Notes under the pieces: model-generated | Told to the model about the DNA's origin: nothing | The model's database searches: none | The model's input: only the letters and a program-made list of their open reading frames with translations | Program-made: the position numbers and the translations under genes | NCBI RefSeq assembly: GCF_014251335.1 | Contig: NZ_CP059186.1 | Coordinates: 374,289-438,288, forward strand | Direction of reading: 5' to 3' | Source of the DNA: Blattabacterium cuenoti | GTDB lineage: Bacteria; Bacteroidota; Bacteroidia; Flavobacteriales; Blattabacteriaceae | DNA: 64,000 nucleotides | In this document: positions 48,135 to 57,730 of the stretch, in pieces | How the letters are laid out: each line of letters opens with the position of its first letter | How positions within the stretch are numbered: the first letter of the stretch is position 1

Positions 48135-48899
48135 TTGAAAAAATTTATTTGGCCTATAAATCTAATTATATTAAAAGAAATTAATTCTACAAATCAATAT
48201 GCTAGAAAATATATTCATGAAAAGTATAATTGGATGGTCATTTGGACAATGAATCAAACCGAAGGAATAGGAATGAATCAAAATTTATGGTATGTAGAAA
48301 AAGAAAAAAATCTGACTTTTAGTATTATTTTTAAACCTATTCAAACTTTATATATAACAAAAATATATGCCATAAATATTATTATAAGTAATGCTATACA
48401 TAAAACCTTATCTAGATATTATAATCAAAAAAATAAGGAAAAAATTTGGATCAAATGGCCTAACGATATTATTATAAATAATAAAAAAATAGGTGGCATT
48501 TTAATAGAAAATAAAATTTTTGAAAAAAAAATTCATACTACCATTATTGGTATAGGTTTAAATGTTTATCAAAAAAAACTTCAAAAAGAATGGCATGCAT
48601 CTTCTTTAAAAAAGATTTTCAATCTAAATTTTGATTTAGATTATCTTTTTTATGAAATTATATATTTTATTCAAAAAGAATATCTTTTTTTTACGATTTA
48701 CGGAGACAAATTTATACGAAAATATTACATTAGTCATTTATATTTAAAAGATCAAATTTCTTATTTTTATATTTATAAAACAAATAATTATATTTCAGGA
48801 ATAATACGATCTATAACAGATCAAGGATTTTTAGTAATTGAATGTAATAAAAAACTCTATTTTTTTTATCATAAAGAAATAGAATTTCTTATTCCGTAG
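48135..48899 (+). CDS. birA: Biotin--[acetyl-CoA-carboxylase] ligase, altered biotin loop
   Basis: 254 residues, catalytic domain only with no DNA-binding HTH. LKEINSTNQYARKY, WIKWPNDIIINNKKIGGILI and TTIIGIGLNVYQ are well conserved. The biotin/AMP loop, normally GRGQ or GRGR plus GxxW, reads TEGIGMNQNLW at 42-52: the arginine is isoleucine. The start is TTG, the only start codon near the first conserved residues. Its tail overlaps the convergent yidC by 11 bp. Identity is firm; activity less so. Confidence 0.87.
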   Translation: MKKFIWPINLIILKEINSTNQYARKYIHEKYNWMVIWTMNQTEGIGMNQNLWYVEKEKNLTFSIIFKPIQTLYITKIYAINIIISNAIHKTLSRYYNQKNKEKIWIKWPNDIIINNKKIGGILIENKIFEKKIHTTIIGIGLNVYQKKLQKEWHASSLKKIFNLNFDLDYLFYEIIYFIQKEYLFFTIYGDKFIRKYYISHLYLKDQISYFYIYKTNNYISGIIRSITDQGFLVIECNKKLYFFYHKEIEFLIP

Positions 48900-50694
48900 T
48901 GTTTTTATACTTTTTGTTTGATATTTTTTTGATTATGTTTTTCCAATAATTACGTTTTATAGCTTTTTTTTCTTGAATTTTTATAAGAATTTTTTTTTCA
49001 TTTAACATTAATTCTTTGATAAAAAAGAAAAATCCAATGTTGATTATATTAGATATAAAATAATATAAAGACAAAGCAGATGCATAACTATTTATGAAAA
49101 ATAACATTACAATAGGCATCAAATATAATAAAAAATTCATATCAGGAATAGAAGAATTATTCCCATTTTGGGAAAAATCTTTTCTTCCATCATTACTAAG
49201 TCTTGTATAAACCAACAATGCTAAAGAATACAATAAAGTTAGTAAACTTACGTGATTTCCGTAAAAAGGAATAAAAAAAGGTAATTTTAAGATTGAATCA
49301 TATGAAGTAAGATCCTCTACCCATAAAAAAGATTTACCTCTCAAATTAATTATAGTAGGAAAAAATTTGAATAAAGAATAAAAAATAGGAATCTGAAATA
49401 AAGTAGAAACACAACCAGACATTGGATTAATTCCTACATTATGATATAATTCCATTATAGCTCTTTGTTTTTTGAAAACATCTTCTTTGTATTTATGATT
49501 TAATTTTTCTATTTCTGGACGAATCAATTTCATCATGGCACTTAATTTATATTGTTTATAAGTAATTGGAGATAATATAAGTTTCACAACTACAGTCATT
49601 AAAATAATAATAACTCCATAATTTAAATTGGTCTTTTCCAAAAATTGAAAAACTGTTAAAAAAAAATATTTATTGATCCATTTGAGAAAACCCCATCCAA
49701 ATGGAATAATATTTTCAAATCCATTTTGATATTTTTTTAATAAATTTAAATCCAAAGGACCAAAATAAAAACGAAAAGAAAAATCCTCATTCTTCATTAT
49801 ATTTATAAATGTTTTCAACTGAACTTTTTTTAATATAGTCCCTGAAGAAAAATTTTCAGATTTTACAAAAACATTTTTTAATATTTTTTTTGGAATAAAT
49901 ATAAAAGAAAAAAATTGTTGTTTATGAGCTATCCAATTTGCTCCATATATATTTTTATCTTCTGTCTTTTTTTCAGATAAATATTTTATAGAAGCAGAAT
50001 TATCCAAATCATCATTAGAATTAGAAACAGAATAATATACTTGAGTATAAGAGTTTTCCCAATCTCTGTCCTTTTCTAAGGATAAAATTTTATGTTCTAA
50101 ATTGAGATAAAATCCAGATTTTTTTTCTGGATCATTAAAATCAAAATTAGTTTTAATAGAAAAACCAACATCATACTGATCTTTTTCTCCTATTGTATAT
50201 ATATAATCTAAAAATCCTTCTCCATAAGGATTTTTAGCTCTCATAATAAGAGTTTGTATTCCCGATATCTTATTTTTTTTTAATGAAAAAGGTTGAAAAT
50301 ATAATGCATTTGTATCAATATTTAATCCTTTTTGATTAAAAAAAGATAATTTGTATAAAAAACTAGAATCCTTTATTAAATAAAGATTTTTATCATGATA
50401 TGATAATAAAGAATCGTATGCTCTATATTTTTTTAAAAGTACTTCATTAATTCCTCCCCCTAAACCAGAAATTTTAAGTTTTAAAACATTATTTTCTAAT
50501 AGATAAAAATGATTTTTTCTTCTTTCATCCGTGATGAAAGTTTCTTTTTTTGTAAAAAATTCTTTACGATTAAAATTAAATTTTTTAGAACTACTGTTGT
50601 TAGTATTGTTGTTGAGATAAGTAAAAATTATTAGAACAAACAATATAAGAATTAATCCTGTTATAGAACTATAATCTAAATTTTTATCCTTCAT
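48889..50694 (-). CDS. yidC: Membrane protein insertase YidC
   Basis: 601 residues: N-terminal membrane helix (about 8-27), a long periplasmic beta domain, then the insertase core with five helices. Core motifs: ILSPITYKQYKLSAMMKLIRP; NPMSGCVSTLFQIPIFYSLF; and the coiled cytosolic loop rich in Lys. The C-terminus is short and basic. Start overlaps the pyrG stop by 4 bp (ATGA). Confidence 0.95.
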   Translation of the reverse strand: MKDKNLDYSSITGLILILFVLIIFTYLNNNTNNSSSKKFNFNRKEFFTKKETFITDERRKNHFYLLENNVLKLKISGLGGGINEVLLKKYRAYDSLLSYHDKNLYLIKDSSFLYKLSFFNQKGLNIDTNALYFQPFSLKKNKISGIQTLIMRAKNPYGEGFLDYIYTIGEKDQYDVGFSIKTNFDFNDPEKKSGFYLNLEHKILSLEKDRDWENSYTQVYYSVSNSNDDLDNSASIKYLSEKKTEDKNIYGANWIAHKQQFFSFIFIPKKILKNVFVKSENFSSGTILKKVQLKTFINIMKNEDFSFRFYFGPLDLNLLKKYQNGFENIIPFGWGFLKWINKYFFLTVFQFLEKTNLNYGVIIILMTVVVKLILSPITYKQYKLSAMMKLIRPEIEKLNHKYKEDVFKKQRAIMELYHNVGINPMSGCVSTLFQIPIFYSLFKFFPTIINLRGKSFLWVEDLTSYDSILKLPFFIPFYGNHVSLLTLLYSLALLVYTRLSNDGRKDFSQNGNNSSIPDMNFLLYLMPIVMLFFINSYASALSLYYFISNIINIGFFFFIKELMLNEKKILIKIQEKKAIKRNYWKNIIKKISNKKYKNTTE

Positions 50695-52313
50695 ATATAA
50701 GAAGAATTCTGATAAGTGATAGATACTTGTATAAAATTAGTAAATAAAGGATGTGGATTTGTTACTGTACTTTGATATTCTGGATGATATTGAACTCCCA
50801 AGAAAAAAATATGGTTTTCTAATTCTAATGCTTCTACTAAACCTGTATCCGGATTTATTCCAACTGCTTTCATTCCAGCATTGGAAAAATGTTTTAAATA
50901 ATTATTATTAAATTCATATCTATGACGATGTCTTTCAAAAATTTCTTTCTTTCCTCCATAAATAGAAAATATTTTAGACCCCTCTGTAAGAGAACACTTC
51001 CAATTTCCTAAACGCATCGTTCCTCCTGTGTGAGTTAATCTTTTTTGTTTATCCATTAAACTTATTACTGGATGAGATGTGTTTGGATTTGTTTCATAAC
51101 TTTCTGCTTTTTTTAATCCTAATACATTTCTAGCAAATTCTATTACAGCAATTTGCATACCTAAACATATTCCAAAAAATGGAATTTTATTTTCTCTTGC
51201 ATATTTTACTGCAAGTATTTTTCCTTCTATTCCTCTATTTCCAAATCCTGGAGCAACTAAAATACCTGAAATTCCTTTAAAATATTTTTTTATATTTGTT
51301 TCTTTAATCATTTCTGAATAAATCCATTTTATATTAACATAAGTTTCATTTTCTGTTCCTGCATGAATTAAAGCTTCTGTAATCGATTTGTAAGAATCAT
51401 GTAAGGAAACATATTTTCCAACCAATGCTATTTTGGTTTCAAATTTTGGATTTTTATATTTTTTAATAAAAATTTTCCATTTTTTTAAATCTGGAATAGT
51501 AATAGTAGATAAATTCAAATGATTCAATACTTCCTCATCAAAATTTTGTAAATGTAATAAATAAGGGATTTCATATATAGTTTTAGTATCTATTGATTCA
51601 ATAACATGTTTCAGTTGCACATTGCAAAATAAAGCTAATTTTTTTCTAATATTATCGGATATATGTTTTTCTGTTCTACAGACTATAATGTCTGCTTGTA
51701 TTCCATTTTCCATTAAATTTCTAACAGAATGTTGTGTTGGTTTTGTTTTAATTTCCCCAGTTACTACTGTAGGAAGCAATGTCAAATGAATAACCAATCC
51801 ATTAAATCTTCCTAATTCCCACTTTAACTGACGGACTGATTCTATATAAGGTAAACTTTCTATATCTCCTACAGTTCCTCCTATTTCAGTAATAATAATA
51901 TCATAATTTTTGGAATCTCCAATAATTTTGATCCGTCTTTTAATCTCATTAGTTATATGTGGAATGACTTGTACTGTTTTACCTAAATAATTTCCTTTCC
52001 TTTCATTATCTATTACTGTTTTATATATTAATCCAGATGTGACATTATTTTCTTTTGTTGTAGGTTGATTTAAAAATCGTTCATAATGTCCTAAATCTAA
52101 ATCTGTTTCTGCTCCATCTTTAGTGACAAAACACTCTCCATGTTCATAAGGATTCAAAGTCCCTGGATCTATATTAAAATAAGGATCCAATTTTAATATA
52201 GAAACCTTATATCCTCTAGCTTTTAATAACATACCCAATGAAGCCGAAACAATTCCTTTACCTAAAGAAGAGGTAACTCCCCCCGTAACAAAAATATATT
52301 TTGTTTCCATCAA
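50691..52313 (-). CDS. pyrG: CTP synthase
   Basis: 540 residues. Synthetase domain: KYIFVTGGVTSSLGKGIVSA, LKLDPYFNIDPGTLNPYEHG, GGTVGDIESLPYIESVRQ. Glutaminase domain: catalytic Cys in PFFGICLGMQIAVIEFAR, His/Glu in LGVQYHPEYQS. Makes CTP from UTP and glutamine, needed by cdsA. The first two codons are both ATG, so the start may be 52310. Coupled to yidC. Confidence 0.97.
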   Translation of the reverse strand: MMETKYIFVTGGVTSSLGKGIVSASLGMLLKARGYKVSILKLDPYFNIDPGTLNPYEHGECFVTKDGAETDLDLGHYERFLNQPTTKENNVTSGLIYKTVIDNERKGNYLGKTVQVIPHITNEIKRRIKIIGDSKNYDIIITEIGGTVGDIESLPYIESVRQLKWELGRFNGLVIHLTLLPTVVTGEIKTKPTQHSVRNLMENGIQADIIVCRTEKHISDNIRKKLALFCNVQLKHVIESIDTKTIYEIPYLLHLQNFDEEVLNHLNLSTITIPDLKKWKIFIKKYKNPKFETKIALVGKYVSLHDSYKSITEALIHAGTENETYVNIKWIYSEMIKETNIKKYFKGISGILVAPGFGNRGIEGKILAVKYARENKIPFFGICLGMQIAVIEFARNVLGLKKAESYETNPNTSHPVISLMDKQKRLTHTGGTMRLGNWKCSLTEGSKIFSIYGGKKEIFERHRHRYEFNNNYLKHFSNAGMKAVGINPDTGLVEALELENHIFFLGVQYHPEYQSTVTNPHPLFTNFIQVSITYQNSSYI

Positions 52314-52345
52314 AATAAAAATAAAACAACCAAATTCAATTATTT

Positions 52346-52365
52346 TTAATTCTTGTAAGAATTAA
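52346..52365. repeat. 20-bp palindrome between pyrG and the SRP RNA
   Basis: TTAATTCTT, GT, AAGAATTAA: a perfect 9-bp inverted repeat, 33 bp upstream of the pyrG ATG. It could be a pyrG operator or a leader hairpin. Its TTCTT...AAGAA core recurs in other long spacers of this window. Confidence 0.4.
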
Positions 52366-52474
52366 TAAGAACTCCATTCTATTATATATATATCTATTTA
52401 ATATTTTAAAAATTTAAAAGAGAAATTATCATTCAAAAAATGAGAATTTATGATTTTTTTTTTATATTTACCAA

Positions 52475-52580
52475 ACTTGGAGCAAGTCCTACACAATCAG
52501 CTCCCTATAACTCCTCCAGGGTGGGAACACAGCAAAGGTAATCAGGTAGTAGCGGTGTGATGTAGTAAAGCTTGCTCCTT
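52475..52580 (+). ncRNA. ffs: Signal recognition particle RNA, small bacterial type
   Basis: The terminal helix is formed by GGAGCAAG (52479-52486) with CTTGCTCC (52571-52578). The conserved Ffh-binding hairpin lies at about 52512-52555: CCAGGGTGGGAACACAGCAA, with a GGAA tetraloop, then AGGTAATCAGG and a GTAGCGGTGTGATGTAG return arm. This matches bacterial 4.5S RNA in order and sequence. The region is much GC-richer than its surroundings. It is upstream of clpX; ends are accurate to within a few bases. Confidence 0.9.
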
Positions 52581-52614
52581 ATTTTTAAATAGATGGGAAT
52601 TTAGTTTATCTCTT

Positions 52615-53823
52615 ATGGAAGATTTGTTAAAATGTAATTTCTGTGGAAAAAATAAAAATGATATCACTTTTCTCATATCAGGAATAAATGGACATATTTG
52701 TAACTTATGTATAGAAAAAACTTATTCTATAATTCACAAGAAATTATTGGTTAAACACAAGAATAATAATGGATTTTTAAAAAAAATAAAAAAACCTAAA
52801 GAAATAAAATCTTTTCTAGATAAATATGTTGTAGGACAAAATGAAGCAAAAAAAATTATATCTGTTGCAGTTTATAATCATTACAAACGGATTCAAAAAA
52901 AAAATGAAAATAAAGATTCTAAAAACATAGAAATAGAGAAATCTAATGTATTATTGATTGGAAAAACAGGAACAGGAAAAACTTTATTAGCAAAAAGCAT
53001 ATCAAAACTTTTGGAAGTTCCTTTTGCTATAGCTGATGCTACATCTTTAACTGAAGCAGGATATGTAGGGGAAGATGTAGAATCTATTTTAACTAAACTA
53101 TTACAATCTGTTAATTATGATGTAGATTCTGCTGAAAAAGGAATCATTTTTTTAGATGAAATAGATAAAATTTCTAGAAAAAGTAATAACCCTTCTATTA
53201 CTAGAGACGTATCTGGTGAAGGGGTCCAACAAGCATTACTCAAAATATTGGAAGGATCCGTAATCAATGTTCCACCACAAGGAGGAAGAAAACATCCAGA
53301 TCAAAAAATGATACAAATAAATACTGAAAATATATTATTTATAGCTGGAGGGACCTTTGATGGTATAGAAAAAATTATTTCAAACAGAATAGAAGAAATG
53401 TCTATAGGTTTTAAAACTCAAGAAAAAAGAAAAAAAAATAATGAAAAAAATTATCTAAAAAATATTCTTACTGAAGATTTAAAAAAATTTGGATTAATAC
53501 CTGAAATTATAGGAAGATTTCCTATTGTTAGTTATTTAAATCCATTGAACAAAAATATGTTAAAAAAAATTTTGGTAGAACCAAAAAATGCTTTAATAAA
53601 ACAATATCAAAAATTATTTGATATGGATCATGTTTCTTTAAATATTACTGACGAAGCATTAAATATCATAGTAGATAAAACCTTTCAATTAGGTATAGGG
53701 GCCAGGGGGTTAAGAACTTTTTGTGAAAAAATATTCTTAGATTATATGTTTGATATAGATAATATCCAATCAACATTAAATATAGATCAAGATATTGTAA
53801 AACAAAAATTATCTTACTCTTAA
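52615..53823 (+). CDS. clpX: ATP-dependent Clp protease ATP-binding subunit ClpX
   Basis: 402-residue AAA+ unfoldase. N-terminal zinc-binding domain with CNFCGKN and CNLC; Walker [40 protein letters not shown]; Walker B GIIFLDEIDKISRKS; pore and GEGVQQALLKILEGS; ClpP-binding IGF-type loop is not obvious (MSIGFKTQE may serve). Starts 35 bp after the SRP RNA. Its stop codon directly abuts the obg stop. Confidence 0.96.
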   Translation: MEDLLKCNFCGKNKNDITFLISGINGHICNLCIEKTYSIIHKKLLVKHKNNNGFLKKIKKPKEIKSFLDKYVVGQNEAKKIISVAVYNHYKRIQKKNENKDSKNIEIEKSNVLLIGKTGTGKTLLAKSISKLLEVPFAIADATSLTEAGYVGEDVESILTKLLQSVNYDVDSAEKGIIFLDEIDKISRKSNNPSITRDVSGEGVQQALLKILEGSVINVPPQGGRKHPDQKMIQINTENILFIAGGTFDGIEKIISNRIEEMSIGFKTQEKRKKNNEKNYLKNILTEDLKKFGLIPEIIGRFPIVSYLNPLNKNMLKKILVEPKNALIKQYQKLFDMDHVSLNITDEALNIIVDKTFQLGIGARGLRTFCEKIFLDYMFDIDNIQSTLNIDQDIVKQKLSYS

Positions 53824-54822
53824 TCATTCTCTAGTTTCTAATCTAATCAGATTCCATAATTTTTCTATCAATTCTGATAATCCTTCTTTTGTAAAAGAGG
53901 AAATAAAAATAATATTTTCTTTTAATTTAAAAAAACATTCTTTTATTTTTTTTTTATTCTCATCATTGATCAAATCCGATTTAGATATTGATAATAAACG
54001 TTTTTTATTTAAAAGATTAGAATTGAATTTTTTCAATTCATTTAACAAAATAAAATATTCTTTTTTTTTATCTTTTGTGTCTGAAGAAATTAAAAATAAT
54101 AAAACTGAATTCCGTTCTACATGTCTTAAAAAATAATGTCCTAAACCTTTACCCTCAGAAGCTTTTTCAATAATTCCAGGTATATCAGCTGCTAAAAAAG
54201 AATTAAAATCAACATCTACCACACCTATATGTGGAATTTTAGTTGTAAAAGGAAAATTTCCTATTTTAGGTTTCGCTTTTGTAATTACAGAAAGTAAAGT
54301 AGATTTTCCAGTATTAGGAAAACCTATAAATCCTACATCAGCTAAAATTTTCAATTCTAAAAAAATCCAATTTCCTTTTGTCTTAATTCCAGGTTGTGCA
54401 TAACAAGGAGATTGATAAATTGAATTTTTAAAAAAAGTATTCCCCTTACCTCCTTTTCCACCTTTAAATAAAATTTCTTTCTGAAAATTTTTGGTTATTT
54501 CCATTATTATATTTTTTTTTTCATCTTTTACTACAGTTCCTATAGGGACTTCTATTAATAAGTCCTTTCCATTTGAACCTGTTATGTTATTTCCTTTTCC
54601 CGGCAATCCTGACTTAGCTATCCAATGTTTATTATATCTTAAATGTAAAAAGGTATGAAGCTGTGAATTTCCTTGAAGAATAATATCTCCTCCTTTTCCT
54701 CCTGTCCCCCCATCAGGCCCACCTCTACTTACATATCTATCTCTATAAAAATGAATACATCCAGCTCCTCCATCTCCACTTTTGCAATAAATTTTTATAA
54801 AGTCTACAAAACAATTTTTCAT
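53824..54822 (-). CDS. obg: GTPase Obg/CgtA
   Basis: 332-residue ribosome-assembly GTPase. Glycine-rich Obg fold (about 1-158) with GGDGGAGCIHFYRDRYV-like and GGPDGGTGGKGGDIIL; G1 GFPNTGKSTLLSVITKAKPK, G2 NFPFTTKIPHIGVV, G3 ADIPGIIEKASEGKGLG, G4 as SKSDL. The start overlaps the last base of adk. Zero spacing to the convergent clpX. Confidence 0.95.
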   Translation of the reverse strand: MKNCFVDFIKIYCKSGDGGAGCIHFYRDRYVSRGGPDGGTGGKGGDIILQGNSQLHTFLHLRYNKHWIAKSGLPGKGNNITGSNGKDLLIEVPIGTVVKDEKKNIIMEITKNFQKEILFKGGKGGKGNTFFKNSIYQSPCYAQPGIKTKGNWIFLELKILADVGFIGFPNTGKSTLLSVITKAKPKIGNFPFTTKIPHIGVVDVDFNSFLAADIPGIIEKASEGKGLGHYFLRHVERNSVLLFLISSDTKDKKKEYFILLNELKKFNSNLLNKKRLLSISKSDLINDENKKKIKECFFKLKENIIFISSFTKEGLSELIEKLWNLIRLETRE

Positions 54823-55409
54823 TAATTTGAATATAATAAATTCATGATTTTTTCTTCTATAAAAACAGAAATTTTTTCTACAGAGAAAGAAGCATTTAAT
54901 TTTATTATACTATTTTCCCATTTATGATTATTCCATATTAGAGAAGTTTCTTTATCATATTCTTTTATTCTTCTTTTAACTGTAATAATATCCGTATCAT
55001 CATCACGATGACTTATTTTTCCTCTTTTTAATAATCTATTTATTATCATATTTTTTTGAATAAAAAAATAGAAAATTATATTGATTTTCCCCAAACAAAA
55101 TTTTGTTAGGATTTTTTCTAAAGAAAAAATCTGATTTTTTGTTCTAGGATACCCGTCATAGATAATTCCTTTAGCCTTAAAATGTTTTTGAATTTCTATG
55201 TTTAACATGTTTGTAGTAATCATATCAGGAACTAATATTCCTTTGTTTATATAAAAACTAGCTATTTTTCCTAAATTAGTTTTTCTTTTCATATGATCTC
55301 TGAATATCATTCCAGTAGATAGGTGAATGAGACCAAATTTATTTGATATGATTTTAGCTTGAGTTCCTTTTCCACAACCCGGTGGGCCAAACAATATAAT
55401 ATGTATCAT
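54822..55409 (-). CDS. adk: Adenylate kinase
   Basis: Interconverts ATP + AMP and 2 ADP. 195 residues from the ATG at 55407-55409 (MIHIILFGPPGCGKGTQAKI); four extra codons are open upstream. The P-loop is GPPGCGKGTQ (Cys in place of the usual Ala). YDGYPRTKNQIFSLE and RLLKRGKISHRDDD are recognisable; the lid is the short type. hpt, often upstream in Bacteroidota, is not here. Confidence 0.93.
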   Translation of the reverse strand: MIHIILFGPPGCGKGTQAKIISNKFGLIHLSTGMIFRDHMKRKTNLGKIASFYINKGILVPDMITTNMLNIEIQKHFKAKGIIYDGYPRTKNQIFSLEKILTKFCLGKINIIFYFFIQKNMIINRLLKRGKISHRDDDTDIITVKRRIKEYDKETSLIWNNHKWENSIIKLNASFSVEKISVFIEEKIMNLLYSN

Positions 55410-55554
55410 AACATAAAACAATAAAAATTATGAATTTCATATAAAGAAAACACAATAGCAGTAGATATAGATCTATCCGGACTAATTCAGTACACAACAA
55501 AATAATATATGTGTGGAAATATAGATAAGTGTATTTCTTAATTGATAAATTTAT

Positions 55555-56949
55555 TTATAAATGAATAGCTTTACCATAAGCGTTAGCTATAGATTCTATA
55601 ATTGATTCACTTAATGAAGGATGAGGATGGATGCTACTCAAAATCTCATAGCTAGTTGCTTCTAATTTTCTAGCAACTACTACTTCTGAAATTAAATCTG
55701 TCACATGATTTCCTATCATATGGCATCCTAACCATTCATCATATTTATCGTCAAAAATTACTTTTACAAAACCATCAGTATTCTCATCAGAAATAGACCT
55801 ACCTAAAGCGCTAAAAGGAAATTTCCCTATTTTTATTTGAAATCCTTTTTCTTTCGATTCTTTTTCTGTGTAACCTGTTGAAGCTATTTCAGGAAATGAA
55901 TAAACACATTTCGGAACATTATTATAATCTATTTTTTGACAATTTAAACCTTTTATATTTTCAATGCAATTTATTGCCTCATGCGATGCAACATGAGCTA
56001 AAGAATGAGTCTTAATAACATCTCCAATAGCATAATATCCATCTATATTCGTTCGATAATTTCCATCTACAACTATAGATCCTTTTTCTGTTTGAATTCC
56101 TATTTCTTCCAATCCAATATATTTAATATTGGGAACAACACCTATAGCGTATAGGACCGTATCTGCTTTTAAAACAATATTTTCTAATGATGTTGTTTTA
56201 ATATCAACAATGATTTCATCATTATTATAAGTAATTTGATTTATACTGGAAGATACATAATTCTTAATTCCTATTTTATCGAAAGAATATTTTAAATAAT
56301 CAGATATATCATCATCTCCATTAGGAAATAATTTGGGACATATTTCTATGATAGTAACTTTCGTCCCCATAGAATGATAAAAATAAGCAAATTCCAATCC
56401 TATAGACCCAGAACCTATAATTATCATTTTTTTTGGTAATGAAGATAAGGATAGAGCCTCTTTATATGTTATAATTTTTTTTCTGTTATATTGAAATTTT
56501 GGATCTACTTTAGGAATTGCACCAGTAGCAATAATAATATGTGAAGCAGAATATTCTGCTATGCTTTTTTCATTTTTAAAAATTTCTATTTTTTTCTTTT
56601 TTTTTAAACGTGCATTTCCATAAACAACATGAATTCCATTTTTTTTCATTAAAAATGAAACTCCTTTTTTTATTTGATCAACGATTCTTCTACTTTTAGA
56701 AATAATCCTAGGATAATCTATTTCAAGATCTTTATTTTTTATACCAAATAATTCACCATTTTTTTTTATAGATTGTAAAATTTTTACGCTATTCAAAAGT
56801 GATTTAGTAGGAATACAGCCCCAATTTAAGCATACTCCTCCAATAGATTCTTTTTCCACTACAGCTGTTTTCATTCCAAGTTGTGCTGCGCGTATGGAAG
56901 CTACATAACCTCCAGGTCCACTTCCTAAAACAATAACATCAAAATGCAT
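55555..56949 (-). CDS. lpdA: Dihydrolipoyl dehydrogenase
   Basis: FAD-dependent E3 subunit of pyruvate/2-oxoglutarate dehydrogenase. 464 residues from the ATG at 56947-56949. FAD site VIVLGSGPGGYVASIRAAQLG; redox disulfide GGVCLNWGCIPTKSLL near 40; NAD site IIGSGSIGLEFAYFYHSMG; second FAD site YYAIGDVIKTHSLAHVAS; C-terminal catalytic His in SIHPHPSLSE. Complete. A 133-bp spacer separates it from adk. Confidence 0.95.
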   Translation of the reverse strand: MHFDVIVLGSGPGGYVASIRAAQLGMKTAVVEKESIGGVCLNWGCIPTKSLLNSVKILQSIKKNGELFGIKNKDLEIDYPRIISKSRRIVDQIKKGVSFLMKKNGIHVVYGNARLKKKKKIEIFKNEKSIAEYSASHIIIATGAIPKVDPKFQYNRKKIITYKEALSLSSLPKKMIIIGSGSIGLEFAYFYHSMGTKVTIIEICPKLFPNGDDDISDYLKYSFDKIGIKNYVSSSINQITYNNDEIIVDIKTTSLENIVLKADTVLYAIGVVPNIKYIGLEEIGIQTEKGSIVVDGNYRTNIDGYYAIGDVIKTHSLAHVASHEAINCIENIKGLNCQKIDYNNVPKCVYSFPEIASTGYTEKESKEKGFQIKIGKFPFSALGRSISDENTDGFVKVIFDDKYDEWLGCHMIGNHVTDLISEVVVARKLEATSYEILSSIHPHPSLSESIIESIANAYGKAIHL

Positions 56950-57067
56950 AATCACAATATAAATAAAACATTTTAAATAAATTTACGAATTTTTAGATTT
57001 AATATTAAATTATAAAAAAACAATAAAATTTCTATTTTTTACTGAAAATATTATAAATTTGTTTATT

Positions 57068-57730
57068 ATGAAATTTTTTATAGATACAGCTAACTTAAAA
57101 GAAATTGATGAGGCAAGATCATTGGGTATCTTAGATGGGGTTACAACAAATCCATCTTTGATATCAAAAGAATCTGTTTCCAATCAAAAAGAAATTCATA
57201 AACATTATATATCTATATGCAAACGTTTAGAAAATGACGAAAATATAAGCGCAGAAGTTATCAGCAGCGATTATGATGATATGATTCAAGAAGGAGAAAA
57301 ACTTTCTCTTCTACATCCAAGAATTGTAGTGAAAGTCCCCATAACAAAAAATGGGATCAAAGCTATTAAACATTTTTCTAACAAAAAAATTAAAACCAAT
57401 TGTACTCTTGTTTTTTCTACAGGACAAGCTCTTCTAGCGGCAAAAGCTGGCGCTAATTATGTTTCTCCGTTTATAGGGAGATTAGATGATATATCTCATA
57501 ACGGATTAGGCTTAATAAGAGAAATAAAAAATGTATATGAAAACTATCACTTCAAAACAAAGATATTAGGAGCTTCCATTCGACATCCTTTACATATCAT
57601 AGAATGTTCTAAAATTGGAATACATGCAGTTACTTCTCCTATAAGTGTAGTTTATTCTTTATTGAACCATCCCTTAACCGATATAGGATTAGAAAAATTT
57701 ATAAAAGATTTTCATAAAAAAATAAAATAA
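57068..57730 (+). CDS. tal: Transaldolase, short TalC/FSA-like form
   Basis: 220 residues from the ATG at 57068 (MKFFIDTANLKEIDEARSLG); a TTG nine bases upstream is less likely. Schiff-base lysine in RIVVKVPITKNGIKAI, then TNCTLVFSTGQALLAAKAGA and SPFIGRLDDISHNGL, and KILGASIRHPLHI. The length is that of fructose-6-phosphate aldolase/small transaldolase; sequence alone does not separate the two activities, but transaldolase in the non-oxidative pentose phosphate pathway is more likely. Its stop abuts the rpoZ stop with no spacer. Confidence 0.9.
   Translation: MKFFIDTANLKEIDEARSLGILDGVTTNPSLISKESVSNQKEIHKHYISICKRLENDENISAEVISSDYDDMIQEGEKLSLLHPRIVVKVPITKNGIKAIKHFSNKKIKTNCTLVFSTGQALLAAKAGANYVSPFIGRLDDISHNGLGLIREIKNVYENYHFKTKILGASIRHPLHIIECSKIGIHAVTSPISVVYSLLNHPLTDIGLEKFIKDFHKKIK

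Noticed and set aside
55422..55554. Possible tRNA in the adk-lpd spacer
   Set aside because: No acceptor stem pairing and no T-loop GTTCRA motif could be found; the GC-rich part is too short.
57054..57061. TAAATTTG match to the -7 consensus before the transaldolase gene
   Set aside because: No TTTG 19 bp upstream, and the predicted start would fall on the ATG itself; likely chance in AT-rich DNA.
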